From NCBI GenBank assembly GCA_032718475.1, contig JAUCBJ010000785.1, positions 1 to 64,000 of the forward strand: a DNA stretch of 64,000 nt, read 5' to 3'. The DNA comes from Nemertoderma westbladi. Taxonomy: Eukaryota > Xenacoelomorpha > Nemertodermatida > Nemertodermatidae. Below are positions 21,197 through 32,260 of this stretch, piece by piece (within the stretch, counting starts at the first letter, position 1; the number at the start of each line of letters is the position of its first letter). A program made the translations under genes and the position numbers. The notes under the pieces are model-generated. The model was given only the letters and a program-made list of their open reading frames with translations, had not been told where the DNA came from and searched no databases.

Positions 21197-23157
21197 AGTA
21201 TATAACCAATGAAGTCTGTCAGTTCAGCGTCTTCGTTACCAACAGGGTAGCCATCATACTTAGTCGCACGACGATGGACCAATGGAGACATTGCCCCGGA
21301 ACGATTAATCCAGCAGACATCGCTTCCCGAGGAGCGACTCCAAAGGAATTGGTAAATACTCCCGAATGGTTAGGTGGACCCGACTTTCTCTACAAAGAAG
21401 AAGAAGAATGGCCTCCCCATCTCACAACAGCAGAGATCAGACAGGCCAAGGGAGCGGAGAAAGTTAAACCCAAAACTCGAGTGAGTAAATCGAAGTTGTT
21501 TAAACCTGCGGTTGATCTATCTGTATTATTTACTTCCGGAGAGTATGCTTTGGATCAGAAACCCACCGCCACGACTAAAGAAGTCTTGGAAATCCGTGAC
21601 AAGGATTGGAAATCTGGAATACCAGATATCGCGCAAGGACTCTCACCCCTCTTGCAGAGAGCGATATGTCACTACAGCTCCTGGAATCGGCTCTGCAAAG
21701 CCGTCACCTATTTAAAACGATGTTTTCATCATCGTTATTCCGGGACAAAGACCAATAGTGATGATGCTCCATCAACATCTGCACGAGTCCATGTTGTTAA
21801 AGACCTTCCCCAATACAAGATATCTGACAGGTTTCTAAAGGAGAAGATCAGTTACCAGGAGCATGATGAAACCAACAAACAGATGCTGAGACTCCTACAA
21901 TGCTATGAGGATCCTGATAAGTATTTCCTGTTGTTAAGAAATCCGAAGATGCGCTTAAGGGATCGCTTCTCTAGTACCATGATAGATGGGTTAATACGTG
22001 TTGGAGGCAGGCTCACCAACGCCCCCTTATCCTTTGACACTAAGTTTCCCATACTCATTAGAAATCTTGACATACAAATCAAGATGATTGTAGATGTTCA
22101 TAGCAAACTGTATCATGCTGGAAGAGAACGAGTTCTGAGCGAAATTCGAACTCGCTACTATTTATTTGGCCCTATTGAAGTATATCGTGCCCGGACTATA
22201 GTCAAGAGATGGTGTGTCATCTTCGTTTGTATGACTTGTAGAGCTATCCATCTCGATATGGTAAACGATCTATCCACCAACAGCTTCGTGTTGAGTTTAC
22301 GACGACAGATTGCTCGCTTCGGAACCAGTAACACGATGAGATCAGATAAGGGAACGAACTTCATTGGCGCCAACAACGAAATTCAAGCTTACGTAAAGGA
22401 CTGGAACAAAAGACAGGTGGACGATCAGCTAAAGATAACAGCTTCTAGCTGGACCTTCAACGCCGCCGACGCCCCTTGGTGGGGAGGAAGTTGGGAGAGA
22501 TTGATTAGGAGCGTGAAGACTGCGTTCCACTTTATTGTGCCTTGTCGCGCTTATCTCACCGACGAACTATTGCGGACGTTAATGGAGGAAATCGCCGCCT
22601 ATCTCAACGAAAGACCGCTTATGCCAGTCTCTTCAAGTCCTGATTCTCTGGAAGCGCTAACACCCGCGCACTTTCTACTGAAGAAACCCGTAGCCATGCT
22701 CCCACGATCGGAGATCACAGACGGAGACGAGTACTGCCGTCGAACCTGGCAACTTATGCAGTTGCTATCCCGTCGTTTCGCTGACCATTTCGAGAAACAT
22801 TACCTGCCCACTCTACAACTTCGAACTAAGTGGTTTGCGCAGCAAGAAAACGTCAGCGCTGGAGACATGGTGCTTATTGTGGACCCCGATCTCCCACGTA
22901 AGCGATGGCAAACAGGACGTATCATCGAGACTCATATCTCGAGCGATGGTTTGGTGCGATCAGTAGAGCTCGTCGTCATGCGGCGTAACTTTAAGAAACC
23001 AGGGATAGTCTTTGAGACTCAACAGCTCAATCGCCCAGTGGGTCGTTTATGTTTACTGGAAAGAGACAGAGAGCTCTCCGGAAACTATGGAAGGCAAGAA
23101 ACTCTTCCCACGACCACTTCCCTAATCCAACCGACATCTAGGGACTCCCCAACTTAA
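21172..23157 (+). pseudogene. pol: BEL/Pao RNase H end plus integrase and C-terminal tail, internally deleted
   Basis: This continues pol in a different frame (LEYITNEVCQFSVFVTNRVA..., HCPGTINPADIASRG). An integrase follows: the zinc-binding His pair is visible (VHSKLYH), but the sequence jumps near 22155-22170 from RTRYY to LFGPIEV. This removes about 50-60 residues that normally contain the CC pair and the first catalytic Asp. The second Asp (MRSDKGTNFIGANNE) and the Glu (WWGGSWERL) remain. The C-terminal part (about 22840-23070) resembles DUF5641 (GDMVLIVDPDLPRKRWQTGRI). Because the first catalytic Asp is missing, this integrase should be inactive. The frameshift and the deletion could be real lesions or, for the frameshift, a sequencing error. 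Confidence 0.85.
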
Positions 23158-24805
23158 TATCGTTCGGAGTGGGCGTGTGACTCTATTATTTTATATTATT
23201 TTATTATTTTTATATTTATGTATGTATTACTATGTAATTTTATTATAATCGTTTTATTTAATTTAGTAGAATATTATTTAGCGATTATTTAGTAGAATAG
23301 TGCAATATGTTCGTGTTCATTGCGTACGTAATTACTTATATTATATTTAGTGCGACGGCGAGAAACAATTCTTTTTCTCTTTCCTTACTGTCCGTATTAT
23401 ATTATAAATACGTAACTACAGTAAGATGACATGTCCGTACTTATTAAAGTACAATAAAGCCACTACTATATTTAAGTATTATTGGTAGGCAGAGTATTAG
23501 GAATGCAAAGTTCAGATCCTCGTGTCTCGGCTAAACCAAGCTCTGGGTAGACCTTGGAAACGACTTGCCTCTTCACACTGACATTGCTTCGTGCGATATT
23601 GCTCTCATACCGTATATTAAATAATACATATAGTAGCGTGATGTCCCTTTAACAGTAGCGTATAACGCAAAATAAATCTGTTAAACCCTTTGACCATCTG
23701 TAATTCTAGTCGATTAAGATATCGCGGCACCCACCGATATACTTGAAAGACAAATTCTAGAATCAGTGGTTAACGTCCCCAGACAAGTTCTGGAATAAAT
23801 CGGTGCCAATCTCAAATATTCATTATTTAATATTTGCAAATCTAATAAATCAAAATCTGTAAAATTCAGATCCTTCAACAATTCTAGTCAATTAAGATAT
23901 CGTAGCATTTACCGATATTCTTAAAAAGACAATTGTCATAGAATTAAGGATCTTGTGTCCCCAGACATGTTCTAGAATCAATAATATGTCCATTTAATTA
24001 TCAAATAATAACATTTCAGGGAATAATTTAAATTCATGCCTTTTAATGAATTTAATAAATTGCCATTTTTACGCAATTTATAACATTCCCAAAATTCCAT
24101 TAATTAATAGATCAAGGGAGCGGAGATTTATCTTATTATGCATATGAGTGTGCGAAAGTCTCCCAAACATAGTCAATAGCCGATAAAATTCATAAAGTCA
24201 TGTATAAAATAGAACATTGACTATTAAAGAATACTATTAAATAACATCCCAGATCTGTATGCGTTGGAATTACCCTAATTCTACCGCTAGCTTTGCATAA
24301 TGTCACCATAGCAACAACCACGCTAGAATTAGAATTGAGTTAAAAGAACAATAGAAAGCTTGTCCCATTGAATAGCATAGGGAATAAATAGCGCACTGCT
24401 AGTATCCAAGGATACATAATAATACAGTGACATTCTGGAAGGCATTGACTAACGGACAAATGGCCAGAATGTGCGTAGTTGTGACCAGTTGTGTGGTATT
24501 TGTGAGTTTATAGGTGAACGTTACTGCTAAAGTGTGTTTACAGTAGCTAGTCGCAATCGTGAAAGTAACCTAACTCTCCAAGGAAAACCTGAAGTACATC
24601 TAAGCCTTTGGGACGGACAGTTGAGTGACTTGTGCCGGTTATCATTGTCGTTGTACGGCTACGTCGTTGGCTAAAGTACAGCGACAGCGGTACATCGGCG
24701 CTGAGAATCTCACACTGTCCGGGGGCAAGGGAGAAGTAGGCAGCGACGCCCGCTCGCCTAATAAATATAAACTCATTATAATATTGGTGAACTCGTATAG
24801 CAGAT
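23158..24805 (+). other. Spacer between pol and the extra ORF
   Basis: The spacer is AT-rich with no significant ORF. Positions 23703-23875 and 23881-24050 are diverged tandem copies with a period of about 178 bp (ATTCTAGTC[G/A]ATTAAGATAT, then ...GTCCCCAGACA...). A 62-codon frame at 24625-24813 overlaps the start of the next ORF and may be a leader ORF or chance. Candidate splice acceptors (for example TTTCAG at about 24012-24018 and ATAGCAG just before 24803) exist but are not proven. Confidence 0.55.
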
Positions 24806-27800
24806 ATGACTGAATTAATAGAAGATGATCTTGGTATCAGGGAGAGATATATTCTACCTTTACAAGCGTTTGTCGATAGCTTGATACGCGGCGACGCTGA
24901 TCCAACTACTACGGAGGACGATGGTCGTTATATCGAACCGCCAATGTCCCAGGAGCAACTTACGCGTGAATTGGACTATAGAAAATTCACTGCTCGCTAT
25001 ACGCATCGTAATGGTACGTATATGGACTTCTTGACTACTGGTCATCCTATTGATTTACACGACACCGACGATGTCGATACCGAAAGGGAAATGGTTTTAT
25101 TTAAATATCATACCCAGCGGAGTCGAAACGACAAATCGAGAATAGAACACGAGAACTCTATTCGAAATAAACTCGAAAGAGAAGACGTTGAAGAACCTGA
25201 TAAACGTAGCGGCTTCAACGAATATCTAGAATTCCTAAGAGAGACCTATCTCAATGTTGCTAGTCAACAAAACCTCGAAACTCGATATCCTCAAGGTATA
25301 CATCCAGATCCTATGATGGAACTCAAACGGCTCTATTTTACGATGATGTATCTTACCGCCGATCGACCACTCCCTGTCGTTCCAGATAGCTTCGAACAGA
25401 TGGAGGAATATTGTAAAACTGGAGAGCGATCACCCGCGTTTCCCCTTCAAGACGTACGTCTCTGGTATTACTGTGACGAATGCCCTAGACCTAACCAGCA
25501 AATCGAAAGACATAAACATCCGCGGAGACGTTGTGCTAAACACAGTTTTACGCGATATACTTATGGGAGTTTCGAGCGAAACCTTTTCGACGTATCACCT
25601 ACGGTCGCGTGCCTTAAACGATCATTGAACAAACCCATGATCAGAGTTCCGGAATACTCGGTCAGACCTCCTCATTCCCAAGTGATACCTCAAACTCTCG
25701 ATCCTAATAGTATTACGGATCCTCCCGAGCTATACTCACTGTTCAAAGATCTAGTGTTACCTGAACAGTTGATTGGTGGCACTCCGGTAGTGGGTTCGTT
25801 AGATATTCGCCAACCTTACCTCGCTGGACTAGGACGCGGTCATCTAATATCACCGTTTAACCCCTACAACCGTCCTGGCCTCCCTCCGATCCAACCTGTA
25901 ACAGAAGTCGAAGAGAGCGTGATACGAAATGCATTGAACGCTATTCGGCAGAAAATCGGAAAGGGAACTTACGATTGCTTGGAGAAACGTAAATTGCAAC
26001 AACAAGTTCAAGCGGTGAAAGAACTAGCTTTACCACAGTTCGATAGAGAAATACAGAATCTAGAGGAGGACATCGAACGTGGACGAACCTACTCCTTGCA
26101 GGAATTCCTGGACGAGCGCTTGCAACAACAAGCTGAGGAAAATCAGCTCGAGGAGAGACATATAGAGCTGACTGAGAGGGAAGAAGCTGCTTTAGCCCAA
26201 CCAGAAACTCAAATTCTCGTGACGGATCTCTATTCCAAAACGATCCTCCACCCCTCAATGGTTCCTCATTTTAAAGACAAGCTCTTTGCTACGGTACAGC
26301 CTCAACCGGTTAATACTGATCTCAGATCTCACGAGCTCATTGCTGACGCTCCTATGATACAACGTCCACCCATCGCGGCTGCTCGTGTCGATGGTGTACT
26401 TGTTGAGCCTCCGGACAATAGAGCGGATCTAGTCCGTCGCATGGTACACGATGTTAACATACGCGCTAGACCTTTGCCGGACTCATTTTATGGAATTAAG
26501 GATCATCCTTATTACGTCAATTTAAAGCAATATTACATGGTAAAACCAGAAGATCCTATGCATAGTCTGAAGTTTCTACCATTGATCAATCCTCTCGACC
26601 TCGTCGAACTCGAACAACTACAAAAACATCTAGATCAGCTAGTTAAACTAAACTCATTTCGAAAACCGTATAATATTTCCAGAATAGAGAAAGAAATATT
26701 ACCTCCGTACAATCTTGATGGATTCATTAAAACTCGATTGGTACACTGGAACCTTGACGTGTTATTCGAGGAAGAAAGAATAAAACGATATGGAGATGTG
26801 GAAACCTATACTACACAATGCTTAAAGTATAGAGATTTACCCAATGCTAGCGAATGCGCTACTTTGTGGCATCCAGTGGGAATGACTCTCGAAAACGCCA
26901 CTAAAGAATGGAACGAGACTCTTAACGTTATCGAGATGTATGGCGTTGTTACTTATGACAACGAAGGTAGCGTTCCGGTGGGAGAACTAGGAACTACGCG
27001 AATGATACATATACGAGGACTCGCTGGTTCTACCCACGTATTCACTCGAGCGTGTTCCGACGTGATCGATTATTCTTTTGAAACCCTTACGGAGACACAA
27101 AAGAAACTTCGACATGGACAATTCGAGCTCGCGCAGCGTTACGTCACCGACACCGAGCGCAAACCGGCCATGGGTATCGACGGATCAATGTTACCCCAAC
27201 CCGTGCTCGAAATGTTGTTTAACGAAAGAATCCTAAAAATCGGCTCAGCTGTTTATGGAGATCTCCAAAACGACTTCCGGAATATGGAAAACATTCCATA
27301 CCCTTTCGTTGATACTCAGCTGATTGCTCCTTGGGCCGAAGGCCGAGGTTTCTTTCGCACTATGTATGCCAATACACCCAGCGACATTACTAAGGTACAA
27401 CGGACATCCATCGGACATCTTGCCTTTCAAGAATATGGATGGAATTTCAAAGTTGGAAATCCTACCAATTACCAGCAAGTATATGGAGATCATTACTCTC
27501 GTTTATATTTTGATGGACCATTAACTGCGCCTGGTGCCGTATATAGCTTTATGAGTGTTCCACTTCGCCCTTCCTTAGCTATATACACGATCTTTGAAAA
27601 CGCAGCACTTGCCGGTTGGCTAGCCGATGTGTGCAGTCGTACCATACGCGCTCACCCATTAATACTTGGAACTAAACTCGCCAAGTTAGACGAACACAAT
27701 AAGTTTATACGTTTCGAATGTTTCCGGCGCTTTCTGACTCCGTTCCGTAACGTCGATAGTCAGTTCAAGGACCGCGCGCTGACCAAACTCAGTCTGAGAG

Positions 27801-29059
27801 ACTCAGCTGCGGAGAAACTGAGTAGCGCTGGATTTGCAGTTTTTCAAGACGTTTGTATACAGAACTTACATTCATCTGTTATACAAAGACCCCGAATACC
27901 TACAGGTTATTCTGTCGTGGAAATACAGACAGTGGGTGCACTTACTGAGACAGACGCACCCACTTCGTCTATACAGCTGGAGGATGAACCAGTATGCTTG
28001 GAATCAGAAGCGATTCAGCCTACAGCTTCCCGGAGCAGTGACAATGATTATGTAATAGAGTGGTATCAAGGTCCACAGCGTCTCACAGCGTACGATTATC
28101 GACACGCCAACTACGTTTCTCGAAAACGTTGTCGATTATGCGCATCGAGAGACCACTTCACTCCTCTAGACTCGAGCGTACCTTGTTCCTATTTCCTCGA
28201 ACAACCGATGATGGAAATATATTGTGCTTATTGCCGGCTTAATAACTCTCATATATTTGCCGTCTGCCCACAATTTATGACTCAATGTCACTACTGTCAA
28301 CTTAAAGGACATGAAAGTTACAATTGTCCCTTTAATCGCGATTTAGAGAGCGTAGACGAGATGATCACCCTGCGATACATCCGAGCTTGGGAAGCGAATG
28401 CGGATTTACATTGCGAATCCCGACATCGCTACTACCCTGGACGAGCTTACGAGGGAGTTTACGCGTTCCATCCCTATCTATTCGCGTCGATTGAACAGAA
28501 AACACGCGTACCAAGTTACGAGTTAGTGAAGCGTGTTGGTGAGTGTATTTCCACCAAGTTTGTCAGAAAATACCTTAGAAACGTTAACCCTAATGATATA
28601 ACCACCTATCACCTGATCAATTTTATCCGTCAGGACCCTGAGTATGGCGACATCTTTGTGAACTCGCATCCTGAACTACAGGAAGTATCTCGGCGACCAT
28701 ATGAATATCGAACCCGAGAACGCGAGCTGGAGAGAACCATTAAACCGAGAAAGTTCCTCACCACTCACGGTCCACCCACCGCTAGTGTCCAGACGACCCG
28801 TCAAGGACCCGTAGGAGCTGCTGTCCTGAGACGCGCTCTAAAGGCCGTTAGACCTCGCTCCACTGAGGTTGATATTAATCAACCAGGTACTTCGACCGGC
28901 GGGTATACCGATCGTAACCCTGCACCTTCTGATGCAATTATATTGCACCCTTCGCCTAGGAGCTACAGCCCTCCTCGTAAAGTGGCTCGCCCCAAAGAGA
29001 AAAAGACTCTGGCTAGCTTTAAAAAACTGCGTAAACGCCGTCCGCGCAAGAAAGACTAA
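24806..29059 (+). CDS. Extra ORF of the giant BEL element, zinc-knuckle protein of unknown function
   Basis: An intact 1,417-codon ORF beginning MTELIEDDLG. I do not recognise it as any described retroelement protein. Visible features: a CX2C plus CX2H cluster at residues 223-246 (YYCDEC...HKH...CAKH); a charged Gln/Glu-rich helical segment at about 390-470; a long middle region (about 520-1010) shared with the decayed homolog at 3905-7180; a Cys/His cluster at about 1109-1126 (CRLCASRDH); CX2CX5HX4C at 1140-1154; a classic CX2CX4HX4C knuckle at 1161-1174 (CHYCQLKGHESYNC); and a very basic tail (RKVARPKEKK...KKLRKRRPRKKD). There is no signal peptide or membrane segment, so it is not an envelope protein. 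It lies in the same sense as pol, 1.65 kb downstream. A nucleic-acid-binding, gag-like or packaging role is only inference. Confidence 0.8.
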   Translation: MTELIEDDLGIRERYILPLQAFVDSLIRGDADPTTTEDDGRYIEPPMSQEQLTRELDYRKFTARYTHRNGTYMDFLTTGHPIDLHDTDDVDTEREMVLFKYHTQRSRNDKSRIEHENSIRNKLEREDVEEPDKRSGFNEYLEFLRETYLNVASQQNLETRYPQGIHPDPMMELKRLYFTMMYLTADRPLPVVPDSFEQMEEYCKTGERSPAFPLQDVRLWYYCDECPRPNQQIERHKHPRRRCAKHSFTRYTYGSFERNLFDVSPTVACLKRSLNKPMIRVPEYSVRPPHSQVIPQTLDPNSITDPPELYSLFKDLVLPEQLIGGTPVVGSLDIRQPYLAGLGRGHLISPFNPYNRPGLPPIQPVTEVEESVIRNALNAIRQKIGKGTYDCLEKRKLQQQVQAVKELALPQFDREIQNLEEDIERGRTYSLQEFLDERLQQQAEENQLEERHIELTEREEAALAQPETQILVTDLYSKTILHPSMVPHFKDKLFATVQPQPVNTDLRSHELIADAPMIQRPPIAAARVDGVLVEPPDNRADLVRRMVHDVNIRARPLPDSFYGIKDHPYYVNLKQYYMVKPEDPMHSLKFLPLINPLDLVELEQLQKHLDQLVKLNSFRKPYNISRIEKEILPPYNLDGFIKTRLVHWNLDVLFEEERIKRYGDVETYTTQCLKYRDLPNASECATLWHPVGMTLENATKEWNETLNVIEMYGVVTYDNEGSVPVGELGTTRMIHIRGLAGSTHVFTRACSDVIDYSFETLTETQKKLRHGQFELAQRYVTDTERKPAMGIDGSMLPQPVLEMLFNERILKIGSAVYGDLQNDFRNMENIPYPFVDTQLIAPWAEGRGFFRTMYANTPSDITKVQRTSIGHLAFQEYGWNFKVGNPTNYQQVYGDHYSRLYFDGPLTAPGAVYSFMSVPLRPSLAIYTIFENAALAGWLADVCSRTIRAHPLILGTKLAKLDEHNKFIRFECFRRFLTPFRNVDSQFKDRALTKLSLRDSAAEKLSSAGFAVFQDVCIQNLHSSVIQRPRIPTGYSVVEIQTVGALTETDAPTSSIQLEDEPVCLESEAIQPTASRSSDNDYVIEWYQGPQRLTAYDYRHANYVSRKRCRLCASRDHFTPLDSSVPCSYFLEQPMMEIYCAYCRLNNSHIFAVCPQFMTQCHYCQLKGHESYNCPFNRDLESVDEMITLRYIRAWEANADLHCESRHRYYPGRAYEGVYAFHPYLFASIEQKTRVPSYELVKRVGECISTKFVRKYLRNVNPNDITTYHLINFIRQDPEYGDIFVNSHPELQEVSRRPYEYRTRERELERTIKPRKFLTTHGPPTASVQTTRQGPVGAAVLRRALKAVRPRSTEVDINQPGTSTGGYTDRNPAPSDAIILHPSPRSYSPPRKVARPKEKKTLASFKKLRKRRPRKKD

Positions 29060-29127
29060 CTGTTTAGAGTATTTATGTATATTAGAAATTGTGATTTTGT
29101 ATATTTTATAGACTTAAATCCCATTTT

Positions 29128-29137
29128 CTGGGAGCGG
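29128..29137 (+). promoter_or_regulatory. Probable polypurine tract
   Basis: CTGGGAGCGG directly precedes the right LTR, the usual place of the plus-strand primer. It is short and imperfect. Confidence 0.5.
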
Positions 29138-30328
29138 TGTAAAAGCTTTTGTGGGATAACTGATTCGTTTGCCTTGCTAACCAGTTCCCCCCAGGCGCTG
29201 GAATACTCTAAAAAGGGATCTATAACTCGAATAGTGCAAGCTACCGGCTGATTGGCTGATTTACTGTGCGAAGGGATCTGGGCTATGTTTGATCGTCCAA
29301 CCAGCTTGGGAAGGTTGCCCCACAGCCCTGCTTTCTGTACCTGCCAATAGGATTTGAGTTGGTTTTGATTTCGACCTATCACAGATCTACTGAACTGAAT
29401 TTTCCTATCTGTATGCTCATTCTCTGTGGTGGGTGGAAGCCTTTGTAAATAAGGTTATTCTTATCAGTTTTTAGTGTGTTATCATTCTGTCCTGAGCCAG
29501 GAGAGAGCGGCTTGGAAATATTTTGTGCTTTTCTGTTTTAGTCTAACACTAGTAGGCTTAATTATAAGTACATATATCCGTTATCTGATGTCTGATCACT
29601 GATGAACTAAACATAACATACCATACCTAATCAAACAATCTGTGCATACTTTTATATTGTTATACTGCTATTTACTGTCAGTTCTTCATAATATGGTTGA
29701 TGAATTATTATATTTGGAATAACGATAAATAACCCCGAAAACCCAATATTCTTGATATACCGAAGGTAAGAGAGAAAGGTTACATATAACGATTGTGACT
29801 TATGTTAAAGTGGTTTGAAGTGAATCTAATGTTATTTGATAGACCCTACATGAGTCGGTCCGTGTTCCTTTTATATGTGGCTAAAATCAGTGAAGATCGG
29901 CAGATCAGTGTGCAGTATTGTGCAGCATTGTGTATGAGTGAGTCTGATAACGAAGCATTTCCTAAAGAATGCGCCATATATGTGAATTATAACTAAGCCA
30001 TATCGTTGTGAGTAGTTTAAGTCATAACTCTGTTTATATAGATAGAGCGCCACGTCCTAAAGGAACTGTTAATATTTCCCGAAGGTGAATAATATTGTCA
30101 GAGATTATATAATACTGTCAGTCGAATAATACATTAGGCTTACATAGCAATAAGATTAAGCCGTCGAACCCAATCTCCCGGGTATATCCAGCGGGTGAAT
30201 GATCGCGCACAGATTGGTTTCGACTAGTGTAGTGAATCAAATACTTGTCATAGGCTAAAAGTGATTTATTATCTAAAAGACATCCTAATTTGGCGGGTTA
30301 AACTGCCAAAGGTCTGAAAGCGCTAACA
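29138..30328 (+). repeat. Right (3') LTR, 1,191 bp
   Basis: Same length as the left LTR, TG...CA. The observed differences from the left copy are a C/A near 29339, G/T near 29569, C/T near 29639 and G/T near 30324. Confidence 0.95.
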
Positions 30329-30333
30329 ATATA
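30329..30333. repeat. Target-site duplication ATATA, right
   Basis: This matches 11668-11672. After it the interrupted LINE endonuclease continues. Confidence 0.85.
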
Positions 30334-30630
30334 GTTTGTGTTTATCGTGCACCACACACTAGTAATTACACAAATATTTGTAGTGATTCACATTTATTCA
30401 TTTGTTTATCTGTACAAGCCGACATTAGTCACCCATGTGTTATTTTAGGCGATTTTAATTTTCCAGATTACAACTGGCTCACAAGACTTCCCTAATACCG
30501 ATTTTTATATTAATTTTAGTAATTTCGTATTAGAAACTGGTTTATCACAATTATAGCTTCGACCAATCAGAAAACATTCCGAGAACCATTCAGTGCCAGT
30601 GACCACGATGGTGTAATTTTTAACCCTATT
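30334..30630 (+). pseudogene. L2/CR1-like LINE endonuclease, 3' half
   Basis: Plus-strand frames give VCVYRAPHTSNYTN, CVILGDFNFPDYNW (the GDFN motif) and FSASDHDGVIFNPI (the SDH motif). Both are catalytic-site hallmarks of LINE apurinic endonucleases. This is the direct continuation of 11341-11672. The fragment is frameshifted and interrupted again at 30631. Confidence 0.8.
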
Positions 30631-31407
30631 AAACCTGGGGGTGGGAGGGTCAATATGACCCCCAACCCCCGTGGTTTTTTCGGCATAACTCCGAAACAAA
30701 CGCAGTGGGGAATCTGAAATTTTATGACTTTTCCTAAAAATCTATTGTTTTCCTAATAATTAAAACGGTTTTCAAAAATATTGAGAAGTTTTTGAGTTAT
30801 AGCACCATTTTGTAGCCCTTCTTCAGGCACTTTTTTTGAGGCGTTTTTTAAAAATTACATTTTATGAAATATGATTAGTTCTGTATATTGTTGTATTCTT
30901 AATGAACTTAAGCTGCAATACAGCAATACTTCGATATACAGCAATACTCCGATACTGCAATGCAATAGGTGGAGTCGTTCAGTACTACTTGCATACCGGG
31001 CAAGCAATCTGCGAGTTTATAATTGTGATTGATTCATTTTATCAATATTCATCACCATGAATTTATTTAATTGTAGTGTTTAAAGACGCGCAATTATAAA
31101 GACGCCGCTTTCAATTGATATATGCTACGTGTGAAATGATTGAGATTAAATGTGTATTTAAATGCGTCTAAAATCACCCTCCAGAGAAACCAATATAAGA
31201 AATTATCAGAGCACTGCGTAGTGACGTCAAATATGCAGCAGCCAATCACAGCCGATTTTCATAATTGGCTTCCCACGCTTACTTTTACCCGCCATTTCGA
31301 CCGTTTCCTCGAGTTTTTACAAAAAACACACCCCGCCACTCGATTCAGGGCACCTTGCTACTCATTATTCGATTTTTTCTAGTCCAACAATTTTTCGCGC
31401 ACCAACA
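30631..31407. mobile_element. 777-bp insertion in the LINE with 9-bp target duplication
   Basis: AACCCTATT occurs at 30622-30630 and 31408-31416, and the LINE protein resumes afterwards (NDFWTSFRDALNDG). The insert starts with a G-rich segment and its last 180 bp match the MITE-like element at 46832-47136 (GACGTCA..., AATCACAGCC, TTTTCGCGCACCAAC). No ORF of note is present, so it looks like a non-autonomous DNA element. Confidence 0.6.
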
Positions 31408-31416
31408 AACCCTATT

Positions 31417-32260
31417 GTATGTATATCTGTAAATGATTTTTGGACCTCATTTAGAGATGCTTTAAATGATGGGATTGATCAGTTTATAACGTTCAAAATA
31501 ATTAAATTTAATAAAAATAATCACCCCGCTTTTGTACGAAGCCTCCAGCGTAAAAATAGTTGCTGTGGCGTTGTAGAGGCACTCCAAATGGCGAACGTGA
31601 ATATAAAAAGTGTGCGGTAGAAGTTTCTTGCGCCGCCTTTAGAATAGCCTGTATACATGAGAATAAAATCCTATCCCCGGGTAATCCTACTTACTATCTA
31701 CCGTTTTGTCAGAAAACTTTTCCACTGACAATGGCTTTATTCCGGTTTTCCCCCCATACCCCATAATGTGAAATTCTCCAATGTGAACTTTAACCGGACA
31801 AACGTGTGCAAGGTGCTGCAAAATATTTTACACAGTACCACTAGGACGCCGGTTATTAATTTATTTTCCCTGTTGTCTACTATTTTTTAAATTTGCCAAC
31901 CAGCGGGCTCTACCCCTATATCTAATATATCGTTTGAGTCACACGAACTCCCTTCTCTATGGTTAACAGCACTCTAATAATTCCCACTTATAAGAAAGGA
32001 GGAAACCCATCTGACTCCTCTACAACTATAGACCCATTTCATTAACGTGCATCTCGTGTAAGATAATGAAATTATAGGAATACATGAATTATAGGAATCA
32101 AGGAATACTTCATCAGTAATACTTACTAGATCGGAACATAATTTGTTAAAAGCTCCCCAAAAGATGTCCTAAAGGGGATCCTTCCTTTTGATATGTTTGT
32201 ATTTTCGAATGAAACAAATGGGTTTAATCATATTATAACATATCAAGCTAATTGTCCTAA
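31417..32260 (+). pseudogene. L2/CR1-like LINE, linker and reverse transcriptase start
   Basis: Fragments in shifting plus-strand frames, NDFWTSFRDALNDGIDQF then a YKKGGNPSDSS-like segment, match the linker and first reverse transcriptase motif of the same LINE family. Many stops; the homology fades towards 32260. Confidence 0.55.

Larger units (their letters stand above)
11673..30328 (+). mobile_element. Giant BEL/Pao LTR retrotransposon (18,656 bp) with an extra ORF
   Basis: Two direct repeats of exactly 1,191 bp, starting TG and ending CA, bound 16.3 kb of internal DNA and are flanked by ATATA. By eye the LTRs differ at only four positions, so the insertion is young. Internal order: a 2.3-kb leader with tandem repeats, a gag-pol region of BEL/Pao type (15131-23157), a 1.6-kb spacer, a 1,417-codon ORF of unknown function (24806-29059), a purine-rich tract, and the right LTR. 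BEL/Pao elements commonly span about 5-10 kb, so this one is very large. This copy has several lesions in gag-pol. It is inserted in a LINE endonuclease whose two halves flank it. Confidence 0.93.

Noticed and set aside
24806-29059. Extra ORF as an envelope gene
   Set aside because: There is no signal peptide, membrane segment or fusion-peptide-like stretch; the Cys/His motifs and basic tail point to nucleic-acid binding.
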